Assembly: GCF_963169125.1 (NCBI RefSeq)
Contig: NC_084802.1
Coordinates: forward strand, 26,665,107-26,729,106
DNA from: Humulus lupulus
Taxonomy: Eukaryota; Streptophyta; Magnoliopsida; Rosales; Cannabaceae
Length of the DNA: 64,000 nt
Direction: 5' to 3'
Position numbers and translations under genes: made by a program
The notes under the pieces: generated by a model
Told to the model about the DNA's origin: nothing
The model's input: the letters and a program-made list of their open reading frames with translations, nothing else
The model's database searches: none
Shown here: positions 24,154 to 36,650 of the stretch, piece after piece
Numbering within the stretch: position 1 is the stretch's first letter
How the letters are laid out: every line of letters begins with the position of its first letter

Positions 24154-24327
24154 CCTGGGAGTAAATTTTTTTGAATACTTGAGAATTTTTAATTTGAAAA
24201 CAACCTTAACCACTTGGACTTGCTCTTGAATGATTTTGATCGAGTTCTGGGCATCTGTTGAACAAAAATTCAAATCTTTTTCATTTTATATTCATTATAA
24301 AAGGGGTTAGTTTCACTCCTTGAACTC

Positions 24328-24336
24328 TATAAATAG
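24328..24336 (+). promoter_or_regulatory. TATA box of the D LTR
   Basis: TATAAATAG inside 'aactctataaatagaacc', in the middle of the LTR where the U3/R border is expected. Transcription would start about 30 bp downstream. Confidence 0.75.
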
Positions 24337-26869
24337 AACCTAGTACTCAGCCATTTCACTCATCATTCAAGCATTGTTTAGAGCCTCCAAGCTGCTAAGG
24401 TTACTATAGAGAGAAACACTTGGGTTTTGGGATAAAAACTTTTCCAATCTAAGCTTTTCTAAACACTTGGGAAGTAAGATATCGTTTTATTTTGTTATCG
24501 AGGTGTAGATCAAGTCATAGTTCATCCAAGGTATTCCTATCCTTAAGTTCAGCTCTTCATGGTTCTTTAGTTTTCTTTGTTTTCTTTCAGATCCTAACTC
24601 TTGTTTATGATTCTTGGTTAGGTGTTTAAGTTCTTTTAAACTTAAGGTTTTCGATAAATTTTCACTTTGATGGTTTAGTTCTCTTCTTCATCTCCTTTTC
24701 TTTAGAAACTCACGATTCTTACTATTGGTTTTAGGAGTGTTACAAATCCCGTTCTTATCTCCATATCCCAGTTTTTGGTAAGGAAAATAGGTTAGATTAT
24801 ATGTTTATGTTATGATATTTTTATGCTATGCTATGATATGATATGGGATATGATATATGTTGTAGTCGCTTGGGCGTATGACTTGCTTAGATAGCAAGCC
24901 CCAAGAATTTTTATCATTTACATGGTTTAGAGTTATAATTTACCCTACCTCGATTAGTAGACAGAGGACCTAGATGGGTTATCATATACTATAGTTGTGA
25001 TCTAACCTACCTCGATTAGTAGACAAATGACCTAGATGGTTTTATCACATACCATGTTAATGAGTTAATGGCCATTAATATTGTAGTCATATATGATATA
25101 TGTTTTTATAGTCATGTGTTTTTTTAGTACATGCATGATTTATGATTTATGGTATATGTTGTTAGTAGATTTTCCTTGCTGGGCATTAGGCTCATTCCTT
25201 TCTTTTTAGAATGAGCAGGGAAATGAACATGGAAGGCGGGAAGGATTCGTGGCAGCTTGGCATGTGTGTTGAGGATGAATGGACAGCTGGAAGATTGAGG
25301 ATGACGTTGTTTAAAGTCTTTTAATTTATGTTTTGATGTATTTTCGCACTTAGTATTTAAACAATTAATTTAAAGTTTATGTTTTATGTTTTATAACAAT
25401 GGGATCCCATACTTTATTTTTTATTTCATACAATATTTTGGGTTTTGAATGAAGTTCTATTATTTCTTGATGTATGTATTCAAATTAGTAGCTATGTTTA
25501 GTAGTTTTTAATGGTTCGAGGTCTTAGAAATAGTCGGGTCATTACACAAAGATAATTAGAACATAAGCTGGCCTAAGCAGAAAAACTAGGATTTGGCTTT
25601 AGTCCCTCTACAATCGTCGGCCGTGGCGGTCGAGCAGCTGCAAATGTACATGCCGCCCTTAAAGCTCTCCAACTCATGGCTAATCCAGCTTCCCATTTCC
25701 CTTACCTGCACCACATAGCACCCGTGAGCCAAGGCTCAGCAAGAAAACTTAAATCAATGAATTGAAATAAGCAACAAAATAAAAATATTAAGCTTAGCAG
25801 TAACAACCCTGCTCAAACATAAACATAGCTCAATTTAAACAGCCAATGAGTTAGACAACTGCAAACCGCACTTCTAATTATTTAGGCAGCGTTCGAGCTA
25901 GAAAAGTGCATATTGCACCCCCAGGTTACCCTAGCCAAAACGTCTTGCATTCTGCACGCTTATCGCTGACCCCGCCTCTCTTAGGTCGAGCTTTCAGATC
26001 AGGTATAATCAAGCATACGGTTTACCTAATCACACAATTATATATAGCATATACAAGCATGCCTAATCAAGTAAATACATGCAAAGTTATAGTCATATTC
26101 ATTAATAGGGGCCCAATCCCGAATTACAACCAGGGTACCAATTTCTTACCTCGAGTCCTGAGCAGATGGCGCATGGCATCCCGAGCACGATCCCTACTCC
26201 TGAGACTTAATGGTATAACCTATTCACAATGCAATAGCAGGTAATCATCAAGATCTAAACTAATAAAAAACTTCAAAATTACTTACTAGCCTCCAGGACC
26301 TCGAATACCCTTCCCAAGCCTTTAGGTTTGAGTTCCCGAGCTTAAAAACCCTTTTTTTTTTCTTTCCAAAACCTCCAATTTGAGTCGCGACGCCCCTAAT
26401 TGGGGCCACGACCCTCTACAAGTCAGAGAGTCACCTCCCTTGCTACCCTAGACACGCGCTGCAATGTAGCCCACCCAGCGCCACAATGCTAAGGTGATGT
26501 AGAGAATCACCCATAGCCCTTGAGTTTATGCGGGTTGCGGCCCTCCAAGAAATGCGCTGTTGCACAACCTCGCGAACCCATAAAATTTAGCGATTTCAGA
26601 AAATTCAATCTCCTCCAAAACCCCTACAAACTTAGTTTTTACCCCAAATTGACTCCCAAACTATTCCGGCAACTCATATACACAATAGATAACAACCTAT
26701 AGCTTCTAAAACAATCCCAAACATCAAAATTGACTAAATTACCATTGTGCTTGAACTTTGAGAACTTACCACAAATTTCAAAAATTCAACTCTAATTATG
26801 AGTTTCAAGCTTGATTCCAAGCTTCTTAAGGGTTTTCTAGTATCTAATCACCACCAACACTACCCTAAC

Positions 26870-29800
26870 TATTGGGAATAGTGCCCTTAAAGTAATTGTA
26901 GTTGACAAATATTTTAAATGAAATAAATAATTGAATTGAATTATTATATATATACTATGTCTGATATTATATTGATAATATTAAGTAAATATCATAAAAT
27001 TCTAAAGTTTATCTATGTGGTCTTAATCTCATATTTGTATGAGAGGATCGAGATTAAGATAATAAACTTAAAACAGTTCATAATAAATAAAGTTATGTAA
27101 TCTTTAGATTAATTACTACTAGTACGGTTCGCTAGTATTATGAATACACGTGACCTAGATCCGTGTCACTAGTATAGTAAGACACTTTAGTGAAGGTACT
27201 TCATATATAGTGATATATAGAACTGGACCAGTTGTGATTTGTTAATACTTGTTTAAATACCGTTTCATAGTATTAATCAAACACATCAAACGATGATCAT
27301 ATACAGGTGATCTTAATCCTGAGGTTGCTATGAACTCCTATATATGTCATCTGATCATTTGATTCGTCCGTTGAGGTTTGTCATAATGATCAGGCTAAGA
27401 ACAATTGTTATGGGGACTCAATGATGTATATGGATGGGGACATAGTTTAACAGATATGGAATCTATACCTTCTTATAGATTGAATAATGGTTCCCTATTG
27501 GGTTAACTTTTTGAACTGAAAAGGTTATGAGCGCTTACATCGCAAACTTTTTGTGACACAACCTTCACTATTAAAGTCAGTGGTACTCTAGGAACAAGAT
27601 ATAGCTAAAAGGGTAAAACGATAATTTTATTCCCTTTTAATTTTGAACCATTAATAGAGGATTACCGCTGTATGTAATGATTATATCAATGGACACTTTA
27701 TTCTTTAATAAAGTACTAAGTAAATATATGTCTATAATTATCAAGAGTTCAATCTCATATTTATAGTGGAGTAGCCATGAGATTAATAAATATGATTATT
27801 TAATCAAAGAGCTTTGATTAATAATCTAATATTTATTGAAACTTGATATTATAGGTCCATAGGTCCCCAGCGTGGCTCTATCAATACCTTATCAAGGTAA
27901 GAGTTGATACAAGGGTAAAACTGTAATTTGGAATTTGAGAAAAAATTTATTCTTCGGGTCAAGTATGCAGTTATATGATAATTGAGGTTGAATAATTAAT
28001 TTGGGATTAATTATTAATTTTTGAAAATATATCTATTAACTTAAATATGTAAATTTTGAATTTCATATATATAAATAAATAAATAAAATTTTGAAATTAG
28101 TTATTTTATTTTAGTGGGAAAAAATAAAAATTTTAAGTCAAAAATAGTTTTTGATTTATTAAATTTTAAAGGATGATGATAATGATGATGTCAATTTGAA
28201 TTTTGAATTTAAAATTTAAAATTTAAATTATGGTTTTCGTCTTTTCTTTAGAAAGATTAATACCATATTTTGTGGAAGATTGATTTTAATTAAATAAACA
28301 AAAAAAAATGCAATATCCTTGAAAAGGGAATAGCAGTGTACGCATGACACAGTCCAAGGATTGTACCATGCGTGTACCAAATGCACTGATATTGTATCAG
28401 TGGTATTTTTATTTTATTTATTTAATTAATTAATAATTTAAAATTTGTTTTTTCAAATTCGGTAAGTTAAATATTTACCTAAATCAAATCCTATCATCAT
28501 TATGATATTATTATATTACTATTATTCTTAGGAATAATAAGGTAATAACATAATCTCTATATATATGATATAGAATAATAAGAAGAAACACAACAACTGT
28601 AACGACCCAAAATCGCTAACAAGGCTTAAGCGGGCCTTGATTAGTGTGCTAGGAGGGCATTAATGGAATAATTGTGATTTAAATGAGTAATTATATGTTT
28701 AGTAATGTTTATATAATAAATGATGATATTATGCATTAATGTGATATGAAATAAATATGTGATATTTGTGAGAACCACATTATTATGTGGACAGGTTCGT
28801 AGAGCACGACTCAAGACGATTCTAGGGTCAAATAGCGGGAAAAGTCACAACGGGACTTAAGATGTGACTTTGGATAAGTCGGGGGTGTTTTTAGATAGCG
28901 GGTAGCAATTTGGACTATCGGGTCATGAAAATAAATATATGGAGATATATTTGAGGTTAGGATGTCTAGGCGGGAATATTGGGGGATTTTACCATTTTGG
29001 CCTCGGGGACGGTTTCAGCACCCCAAGCCTTGGGATTAACTTAATGAGTGAGATAGACATAAGGAAGCCTTTAGAAAATACAAACCGACTAAAAATTTTG
29101 CCTCAGCTCTCTCTCACTCTCAAGGAAAACAAAGGGAAGGAAAAACACAGAGAACTTAAGGGGAACAAGCTGGAATTTCTGAGATTGGTGGTGAGGATTT
29201 GGAGGTTTAGCTCAGGAGTAAATCAAGAACGAAAACAGGGATTAAGGTAAGCATCTAATCTTCTTTTCTGTGGTTGAATTCTGAGTTCTAGCTGGGTTTT
29301 GGTCAAGTTTTGAAGCAAACATGGTTTTGATGTCTTAAGGCAGAATTAAGGAGGAAACTTGGAGATTTAGCTTGGCTTTGGCTTGGTGAGGTGATTCAAC
29401 AGAAGAGGTAAGTTTCAACTCATGGTTTAGTGGTTTTAAATTGGGTTTGAATGGCTGGTTTGAATGTTTATAGCTCTTGAGTTTCAGAAATTGAAAAGAG
29501 AAGATTAGTGTGTGTTGGGTTGAGTTTTCTGTGGAATTAAGTTGTTTAAGTCATGTTAAAGGTGTTTGATTTGTTGGGTGTTGAAGTAAGGAGATTAAGG
29601 GTGGTTGTGGCTGAGGTTTTGAACTTTGAAATGGTGTAAATTCTGGGTTCGAAGGGGAAGGCCGCGGCTCTGTTCTAGAGCGCTGCGACCCTAGCATGCA
29701 AAGGAGCCAAGGAGGCTCGCCCAAAGGCAAGCGCCACGACGCCCAAAGCAAGGGCCGGGGCGCGTGTCCTCCTTCAGGGGTGGTGTTGGTTCTGTTTTGG

Positions 29801-31378
29801 GGAAGGGCCGCGGCTAGGCTTCAGGGGCCGCAGCCCTTGGTTGCACACATGAGATTTTGAGGGTTTTAGGCACGGGAAAGTGGTCTAGTGTGCTCGGGTT
29901 TGGTTTCACCACCATGCTTGGTGGAATTTGGAATCCCGGGAGTTAGTTTTGTAACTGGAAACCTATATTGGAGTATTAATGGAACCCTATACTTTGGTTG
30001 TGACTAGGTGATACAGGCTTAGGCTCGGGAACGAATCGTGCTTGAGAGGCATTGCTCGTAATTCAATAACCGCACAGACTAAAGGTAAGAAAACTGCACC
30101 TGGTTGAATATATGTGATGGGACTAAGGGATCCCTATTGTAAATGCTTGAAAGATGGTATTATGCCATGCAAGCTATTTAGTGAACCAACGGCCTAAGGG
30201 TGCCAAGGGTTTCAATAGCGCACAGGACACGGCTCGGTCACTGGTAGCCGAGGACAACTTATTATGCACTGAGCTCGGTTTAAGCGGGCCGGAGTCAGTG
30301 GATTAAGTAGAGGGTGCGGCCTAAGTCGTCGGCCCTGAATATTATGTGATATGAGTGTTATATGTGATAGAATGTACCTTGACTCGAATTATATGTGCTG
30401 AATATCTGTTGAGGATTATCTGGTGGGAATACATGCATAAAGAATTAATTGTCTGTTTTCATTGATTGAATTGTTTAAAATGTTTTCTTGCTGGGCCTTG
30501 GCTCACGGGTGCTACGTGGTGCAGGTAAAGGCAAGGGCAGATTAGACCAGCCTTGATTGGAGAGCTCAGCGAGCGGAATGTACATAGCCAGGTGCTCGAC
30601 CGCCACGGTTGAGGTCTCGGCAAGGACATGAAACCTGAAGTCTGTTTTGCCTTAGTATGGCTAGTGAATATTCATGTGTTTTTTTGGGAGTCTGTAAACT
30701 TATTTTAGCTCTACTATCTTATGGGATCTCGTGTTTATTACAGTTTAAATACATGAAATGAGTCCTTTAAGACCAAAACCTTTTTAACCCTAGCTCTTAC
30801 ATGTTTAGTGACATGTTTTTAAAATGTTGACTTGATTAGCGAGTCTTGCACCTTTATAAGTACACAGTGTAACGGTCTTGGCTATCCAGGGCATTACAAC
30901 AACACAATATAGAATAGTTCTAAGAATTTTTGTCACACAAAACTCTTTCATCTTCCTCTTTATTCTAGTCATTCTCAGACAATAATCCAAGTTCTCATGT
31001 GTTGAGAAATACTTGTGATTCCTAAAATTGCAAACTCAGGTTCTCTATGTGCCCACACACATCTTGAGGTGTAGAGAACACTCTGAAAGATCGTGGTTTG
31101 AGTGCTCAAAGCTTTGGATAGGAAGATCAATAAATATATGAAAAGACTCAAGGATACTTTCTTCAAGAGGTAAAATTTCATGTTTTTGTATGCTTATATG
31201 TTTATATGATATATTTATATATATGTTGCATGATTAATAATATTGTATGTTAATGTTTCTGGATGAATGTTTTATTGGTCATATAGATTGTTTATATGAT
31301 TAATGAAAAAAATTTATTGTTGTATACAATGGGCCCACCACGCCCATTCCGCTACATGTTCTGAATATTTTTCCAACA
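26870..31378. mobile_element. Copia-like solo LTR, split by a second solo LTR
   Basis: Ends are TATTGGGAATAG and ATTTTTCCAACA, near inverted repeats of the TGTTGGAA...TTCCAACA type; the first TG appears mutated to TA. A 5-bp duplication CTAAC flanks it at 26865-26869 and 31379-31383. Without the inserted gypsy LTR and its extra target copy it is about 2.2 kb. No coding sequence or primer site is seen, so a solo LTR is the simplest reading. Assignment to Copia rests on the termini and AT-rich character only. Confidence 0.8.
28598..30898 (+). mobile_element. Gypsy solo LTR (2301 bp) inside the Copia-like LTR
   Basis: Starts TGTAACGACCCAAAATCGC and ends 'ctatccagggcattaca', with perfect 5-bp duplications ACAAC at 28593-28597 and 30899-30903. 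It is a plus-strand copy of the subfamily seen in reverse at 5171 and 15012 (for example 'gcccgcttaaaccgag' there, 'ctcggtttaagcgggc' here near 30274). No internal region is present, so it arose by LTR-LTR recombination. Open frames inside (28939-29250, 29551-29751) are not genes. Confidence 0.95.
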
Positions 31379-32196
31379 CTAACTGCCTGGAAACACCAAT
31401 GATTTCGAAAAATTAAGCAAATCTTAACTATTTTCCTCAAAACATGAAGAACATAAATGAGCTTAAAAGATCCTCACCTGAGCTGCAAAATTCGAATCCC
31501 TTGGCTAGTTAAGACTCCCACGACTCCTAATCTACTCAAATCTTCCAAATCTCCCCAACAATCTCCTTCAATTTCCTATCAAATCCTCTCCACACTTTAG
31601 GAAAAACTTCGAGTGCTTCAAGAGAGAGAGAAGTGAGATAGAGAGAATCACAACTGAGTGTTTTGCTTGAAAGACTAAACCCCCAGCAAAGGGTTGCCCC
31701 TTACCCTAATTATGTGGTAAAATGACCAATTTTCCCCTACACACTCTAACCTTCAAGGTAAACTCAAATAATCACCAAACAACTACCCATCACCCGATAA
31801 ATCCTGACTACACACTAAATTACTAAAATACCCCTAGGCTCACCCCATGGTGGGTATTTGACCCCGTTGTGACTTTTGCACTAACTCGCTCACTAGGATC
31901 GCCTCTTGCCGAATATCGCAAATATATCCAGATTATAATGTGCTCTCAATCACATAACACATATAATTACAATTATACCCTCGACTGGTCAAAATTATAA
32001 AAATGCCCTTATTATCGAAAACGGACCCACGTGCATATTTAATATGCATAAACATGCATAAGTATTCATATAATAGTATAATTTATACATGCCACCTAAT
32101 CACAAATATATTCAATTAAATTCACATAATTCGCATATAATCTCAATTATGCCCTCCCGGCACACTAAGACTTATTAGCAAATTTGGGACGTTACA

Positions 32197-32576
32197 ACTA
32201 TCCCCTCTTACTGAAAATTTCATCCTCGAAATTTACCTGAATAACTCGGGATCTTGATCCCGGATAACTGACTCTAGCCCCCAGGTCGCTTCCTCGACCT
32301 TGCTATTTCTCCATAAAACTTTTACTAGTGGAATCGTCTTGTTCCTTAGAACCTTGTCTTTTCTATCCAGGAACTGAACCGATCATTCCTCATAAAACAA
32401 ATCTGTCTGTAGCTCCAGATCCTCATATCTCAACACATGGGTTGAGTCCGACAGATACTTTCGAAGCATGGAGATGTGAAACACATCATGGACTCCTGAT
32501 AATAACAGGGGCAAAGCCAATATATAGGCTACCTGCTCGATCCTTTCTAGGATCTCAAAAGGTCCTACAAACCTAG
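32197..32576 (-). pseudogene. Element B pol C-terminus, first piece
   Basis: After the reversed polypurine tract (32197-32212), the minus strand encodes the chromovirus C-terminal tail, then FHISMLRKYLSDSTHVL and RFVGPFEILERI up to 32576, where it is cut by the LTR of element A. The reading resumes at 53897 with the directly following part of the same protein ('KLSPR'), which proves that A inserted here. The target duplication is CCTAG (32572-32576 and 53892-53896). Confidence 0.93.
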
Positions 32577-34014
32577 TGTAACGTCCCAAATTACCTAATA
32601 AAGCTTAGGGCCTTGATTAGGGGGCCATGATGGCAAATTATGGAATATTAATTGAATATATGTGATTTAATTATGTAATATATGCTTATGTGATGTATAG
32701 GTGTATCATTATATGATTTCTAGAGTTATATTATAATATGACTAGATATGCATGTTTAGGTGTACTAAATATGCATGTGGGCCCGTTTCTTATTAGAAGT
32801 GCAACTTTCGTAATTTGGCCTGTTATGGGTATATTTGGAATATGCATGCATGTGGATGCCAAAATTCAGCTTGAACGAGGCCCTCGCCTCGTGACCCTCA
32901 AAACATAGGTTTGGGATGGAACACTACTACAAAACTGTACTTAGGCAACACACGAGAGACAACCGTTTTCGTAGAACTGTTGTCTTGTGTCAAAAATAGA
33001 CACGACACAACAGTTGCTCTTGAACTGTCGTGTCATGCAAATTGAAACTTACATGAGACAACAGTTCTGGTGAGACAGTCGTAACATGTCTACTTTTAAC
33101 ACGAAATGACATTTCTACGAAAATTGTTGTCTCATCTAATACAATTGTTTTAATCAAGTACGGACAGATTTGTATTTTTAATATAATTTAATATATATTA
33201 TATAAATATATTCATAAAAAATTATAAATTTATAATTTGCAACATAGAATAGGTATTAGTTAAAATGAATTTTTTTTATAAATAAATTATTCAAATTATT
33301 GTTTAATATTTTTTTAATAATTTGTAATATTAATTCAATTTTTAATAATTGTCTAAAACTGTCTTATGTTTTATTTTATCATTAATGATACTTATTATGA
33401 TATTATAGTATTAATTTTCATTTTTCTTCTTTTTAAAACTAATAACAATTTTTTTAAAAAAGTTAATTAATATTTAAATAAAACAGGTTGTCCGCATTTT
33501 ATTTGATCTTTCTATATTTTTTTTAAATTAACAAAACTTGTTTTAAAATTAAAAAAAAAGCCTAAAAGTAAACCCTAATTAAAAATCTATTTCCCTCCTT
33601 TCTCCCTCACTATCCTACTCATTTCTGTATTTCTCCCTCGGTGAGCCACGTTCAACCCTCTCAACCATCCATCCCTCCCTATCTAACGCACAGCTCGCCG
33701 GCTTAGTGCCATTGACGGAGGTCAGGGGATGCCTCACGGAGTTCGTCGTCGTCGTTCGCGCAAGACAAGATTGTATTCTTAGAGGAAGGGGTTGGGTTGC
33801 AAAGTTCATTGTCATTATTCATGGAGGACGGGGCTGGGCTCACGGAGATAAATCTGTGAAATGGGCATATTAATTTTTTAATTTCATTTTGGTACTTACA
33901 ATTTCTAATTTGTGTGTTGTGGGTGTTTATTTATATCTTCATATATTTGAAGATTGAAGCTGCAAAAAGTGTGGTTAATGGGGTTAGTTTGTTCTTTGAA
34001 TCCGTGAGGTCATA

Positions 34015-34335
34015 CAGTACTACAAAACTGGCTTTTCCGACACCCAACCACGATAGTCAACTCTGTTGATTGTCGTAATTGCGTAGCGGGACTCTACGCC
34101 GACAGCTAATAACTGTCACTGTTGCTTTTGACTGTCGCTATTGACCCAAACAGCGACAGCTAATTCAAGACTAATGCCGACAGTTAAAATGTGTCGTTAT
34201 TGACCCAACGCCGACAGTTAATTCGAGACCAATGCCGACAGTTAAAATGTGTCGCTACCAATGCTGATAGTTAAAAATTATCGCTATTGACCTCAATGCC
34301 GACAATTAATAAAATCACAATACCGACAGTTATAA
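34015..34335. mobile_element. Second CACTA-like terminus with its own subterminal repeats
   Basis: CAGTACTACAAAACTGGCTT at 34015 resembles a CACTA end with one base changed (CAC to CAG). It is followed by at least six copies of a motif around 'ccgacagttaaaatgtgtcg' (34150-34335), different from the outer element's repeats. No matching right end was found inside the outer element, so it is a truncated or fused element. Confidence 0.65.
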
Positions 34336-35323
34336 AATGTCGTTGAAATTCAAATAAAAAATATAAAAATATAATTAATGAATAATTTAATTTAAAAAAT
34401 AAACTAAATTATGTAAATATATATTTATAAAAATTATGTATTTATTAAAAACTTTTAAAACTAATTTTGTTTTCTAAAATTTTCATATTATTAACTTTTG
34501 TATTTATAATAATATTTATATTACAATTTAAATTAGTAATGATATAAAGAATAATATAGTTAAATTAACATATTTATAAAATTAGTATTAGTTAAAAACG
34601 AGTTGTTTTATTAATTGGTTAAATATTATAAATTAATTTTAAAATTTCTATAACTTTATTATTATTTAGTTGTAATTTTTTATTATTTTTGTATTTATAA
34701 ATTTATTATTTTATAAAATATATCTCTTTGAAATATTAATTTATTTTACATATATATTTATTAAAATATAATTTACGAAATATAATTTAAAAACCAAACT
34801 AATTTATGTAAATTTATTTATGAAAATATATATCAATCTTTTAATATATACTTTTAATGTATTATGCCGTCAATAATTTTATTTTTATTAAATTATGTTA
34901 ACATTTAATTAATAAATATTTAAAAAAGAAAAAGAAAACCCTATATTCTCTATCTCAGTCCTCGATCTCTTCACTTCTTTTTCTCTCTCTTTCTCCAGCC
35001 GCTGCCTTCCCTCTCTCTCATTCTATCTCCCTCTCTGTCTTGCAGTGGCTAAAAGAGGCTATGGGGCTTGCAGTGCGAGGTGGGACGGGGAGGCTAGCGA
35101 CGCAAGGTGGGATGGCGGGTTGGTTTCATGTTCGGCGAAGCTGGGTTCAGCGATGTGGTTTAGGCTTCGTACAATCAGGTTGTGCTCTCTGCCCCCGCCT
35201 CTTTTCCTCCCTGATCTCCGCCTCCTTCTCTACCCCATAAAGAAATGATTTCTTGTATCATTTGTTACCTCTGCCTGGCCTTAGGTGTTGTATTTTTTCT
35301 TTGTTGATATTTTGTATTGCAGA

Positions 35324-36015
35324 TGGTGTTGTTTCTTCTGGTTGCAATGATGTGATTAAGGTAAACGAGAGACTAAAATTGCTAGTGGCCAAAACACTTC
35401 AGTAAAAATAAACAGCTTTGAGGAACAAGTAATAGTAGATCTTTCATTTATCAAACCAATTTTGATTCAGCTTGAATGTGTATTTAGGCTTTTCTTTAAT
35501 AAGTATTTTAGGTTGACTTTATGTGTACTAGGAATTTCTTTCTTTTATCATTCTCTGTTTCTCATATCTAATGCACATTAGATGTTTGAGAAAATGCCTC
35601 AAACAACTAGACAATGTTTGATCTTGGCATGAAAGTAAATTATTTCTCTCTCTGGTTGACTATAATTAATGTTATTTTTAAATGTAGGGGAAAACCTTTG
35701 TAATTGAATTTGAAGAATGAGTATATGATTCTTTTAGACAATGTTGAGGTATGTGTGTTTCATATGAATTGTGTATTTGATTTAGAATTATCAAAATGCT
35801 TTGTATATGTTTTCTTGAGTCAATTTCAAGTAATTCATATTTTTGTGTTTGAATATGTTTCTTTTAGTGGTTCTTGATATTGATACCTAACTTTGCTACT
35901 TGTAAGAGCATGCCATTTTTCTCTTGATGTTATAGCTAAGCATTGAATTTGAAATTTTTTGAGGTACTTACTACCATGTTGCTATTCTATCATCACAATG
36001 GGGGGAAAAAAGAAA
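35324..36015 (+). other. Exon-like pieces of unknown origin inside the CACTA element
   Basis: Short coding-looking pieces lie between AG and GT signals, such as 'gcag|atggtgttgtttcttct...attaag|gtaaac' (35323-35361) and 'aag|gtaatcc' near 36020. I cannot assign them to a protein, and they could be intronic noise. They are mentioned because they precede recognisable captured exons in the same orientation. Confidence 0.25.
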
Positions 36016-36650
36016 GCAAGGTAATCCTAGTGATGACTGAGTGATTATAATGCATTTATATAGTAAATACAAGAGGTGCACAAGACACATGTCAAAATAT
36101 AAATAAATGCTATATAACAAATGGCACATAAGAATAAATATGCAACAAACCTTATGGAATTTATGTGATTTGTTGTAATGTTAGATTAGTTATTTCCATA
36201 TTTAGTAAGCTCACTTAGTTTGTTTACTAGAAAAGTTGTACATAAAAGCTTCGGCTCTCATTGATAACGAATGGTAATAATGTTGTATGACTAATGTTGT
36301 TTTTCTTTCTTTCTTTCCTTTCTATTGAAAATTGTACAACATAGTTTTGTGTTTTCCTGTATTTTATTAACACTGTTTTTATATTTTCTTGGTAAGATGG
36401 TTGTACAATCTTTGTACACATTATTCTGTTTGTATTATCCTTTTCAGTAATGATACAAGTTGTGGTGCTTTGTTTCAAAAAAATAATAATTTGTGTTATG
36501 CCTCATCCCAGACTACTGAGCGTAAGCCTCAGAGGCATTCTTTTCACTGCCTCACCTCGAGGAGTACGCTGCAAACGATTTTAAAAACCATGATACTGAG
36601 GCAGAAGGCATGAAAGCTCTTACTAGAAGTTGTCAATTTCTCGAGCCTAA

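Larger units (their letters stand above)
23574..25546 (+). mobile_element. 3' LTR of element D
   Basis: A 1973-bp LTR from TGTCTCAGAATTTTACTTAG to 'gtcgggtcattaca'. Its inner blocks match the partial LTR at 1-1175. It contains a (GTA)n run, a cluster of GATATATC palindromes and a TATA box. Beyond 25546 the sequence is reverse LTR of element B, so D inserted into B's LTR. The D 5' side is missing, which prevents checking the target duplication ('caaag' at 25547-25551 is the candidate). Confidence 0.88.
25547..32196 (-). mobile_element. 3' LTR of element B (minus strand), interrupted
   Basis: The LTR parts are 25547-26869 and 31384-32196, together about 2.1 kb. The left part has the reversed 'ctgcaccacatagcacccg' block (25707) and 'ccgtggcggtcgagcagctg' (25621). 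The right part ends 'tttgggacgttaca' at 32196, followed by the reversed polypurine tract. A Copia-like solo LTR with TSD CTAAC splits it. The left end is cut by element D, losing roughly 200-250 bp compared with the sibling LTR at 5171. Confidence 0.87.

Noticed and set aside
35040..35248. Two overlapping ORFs starting near 35040 inside the CACTA element
   Set aside because: They follow a CT-rich UTR-like stretch but show no recognised domain, and both end within 210 bp.
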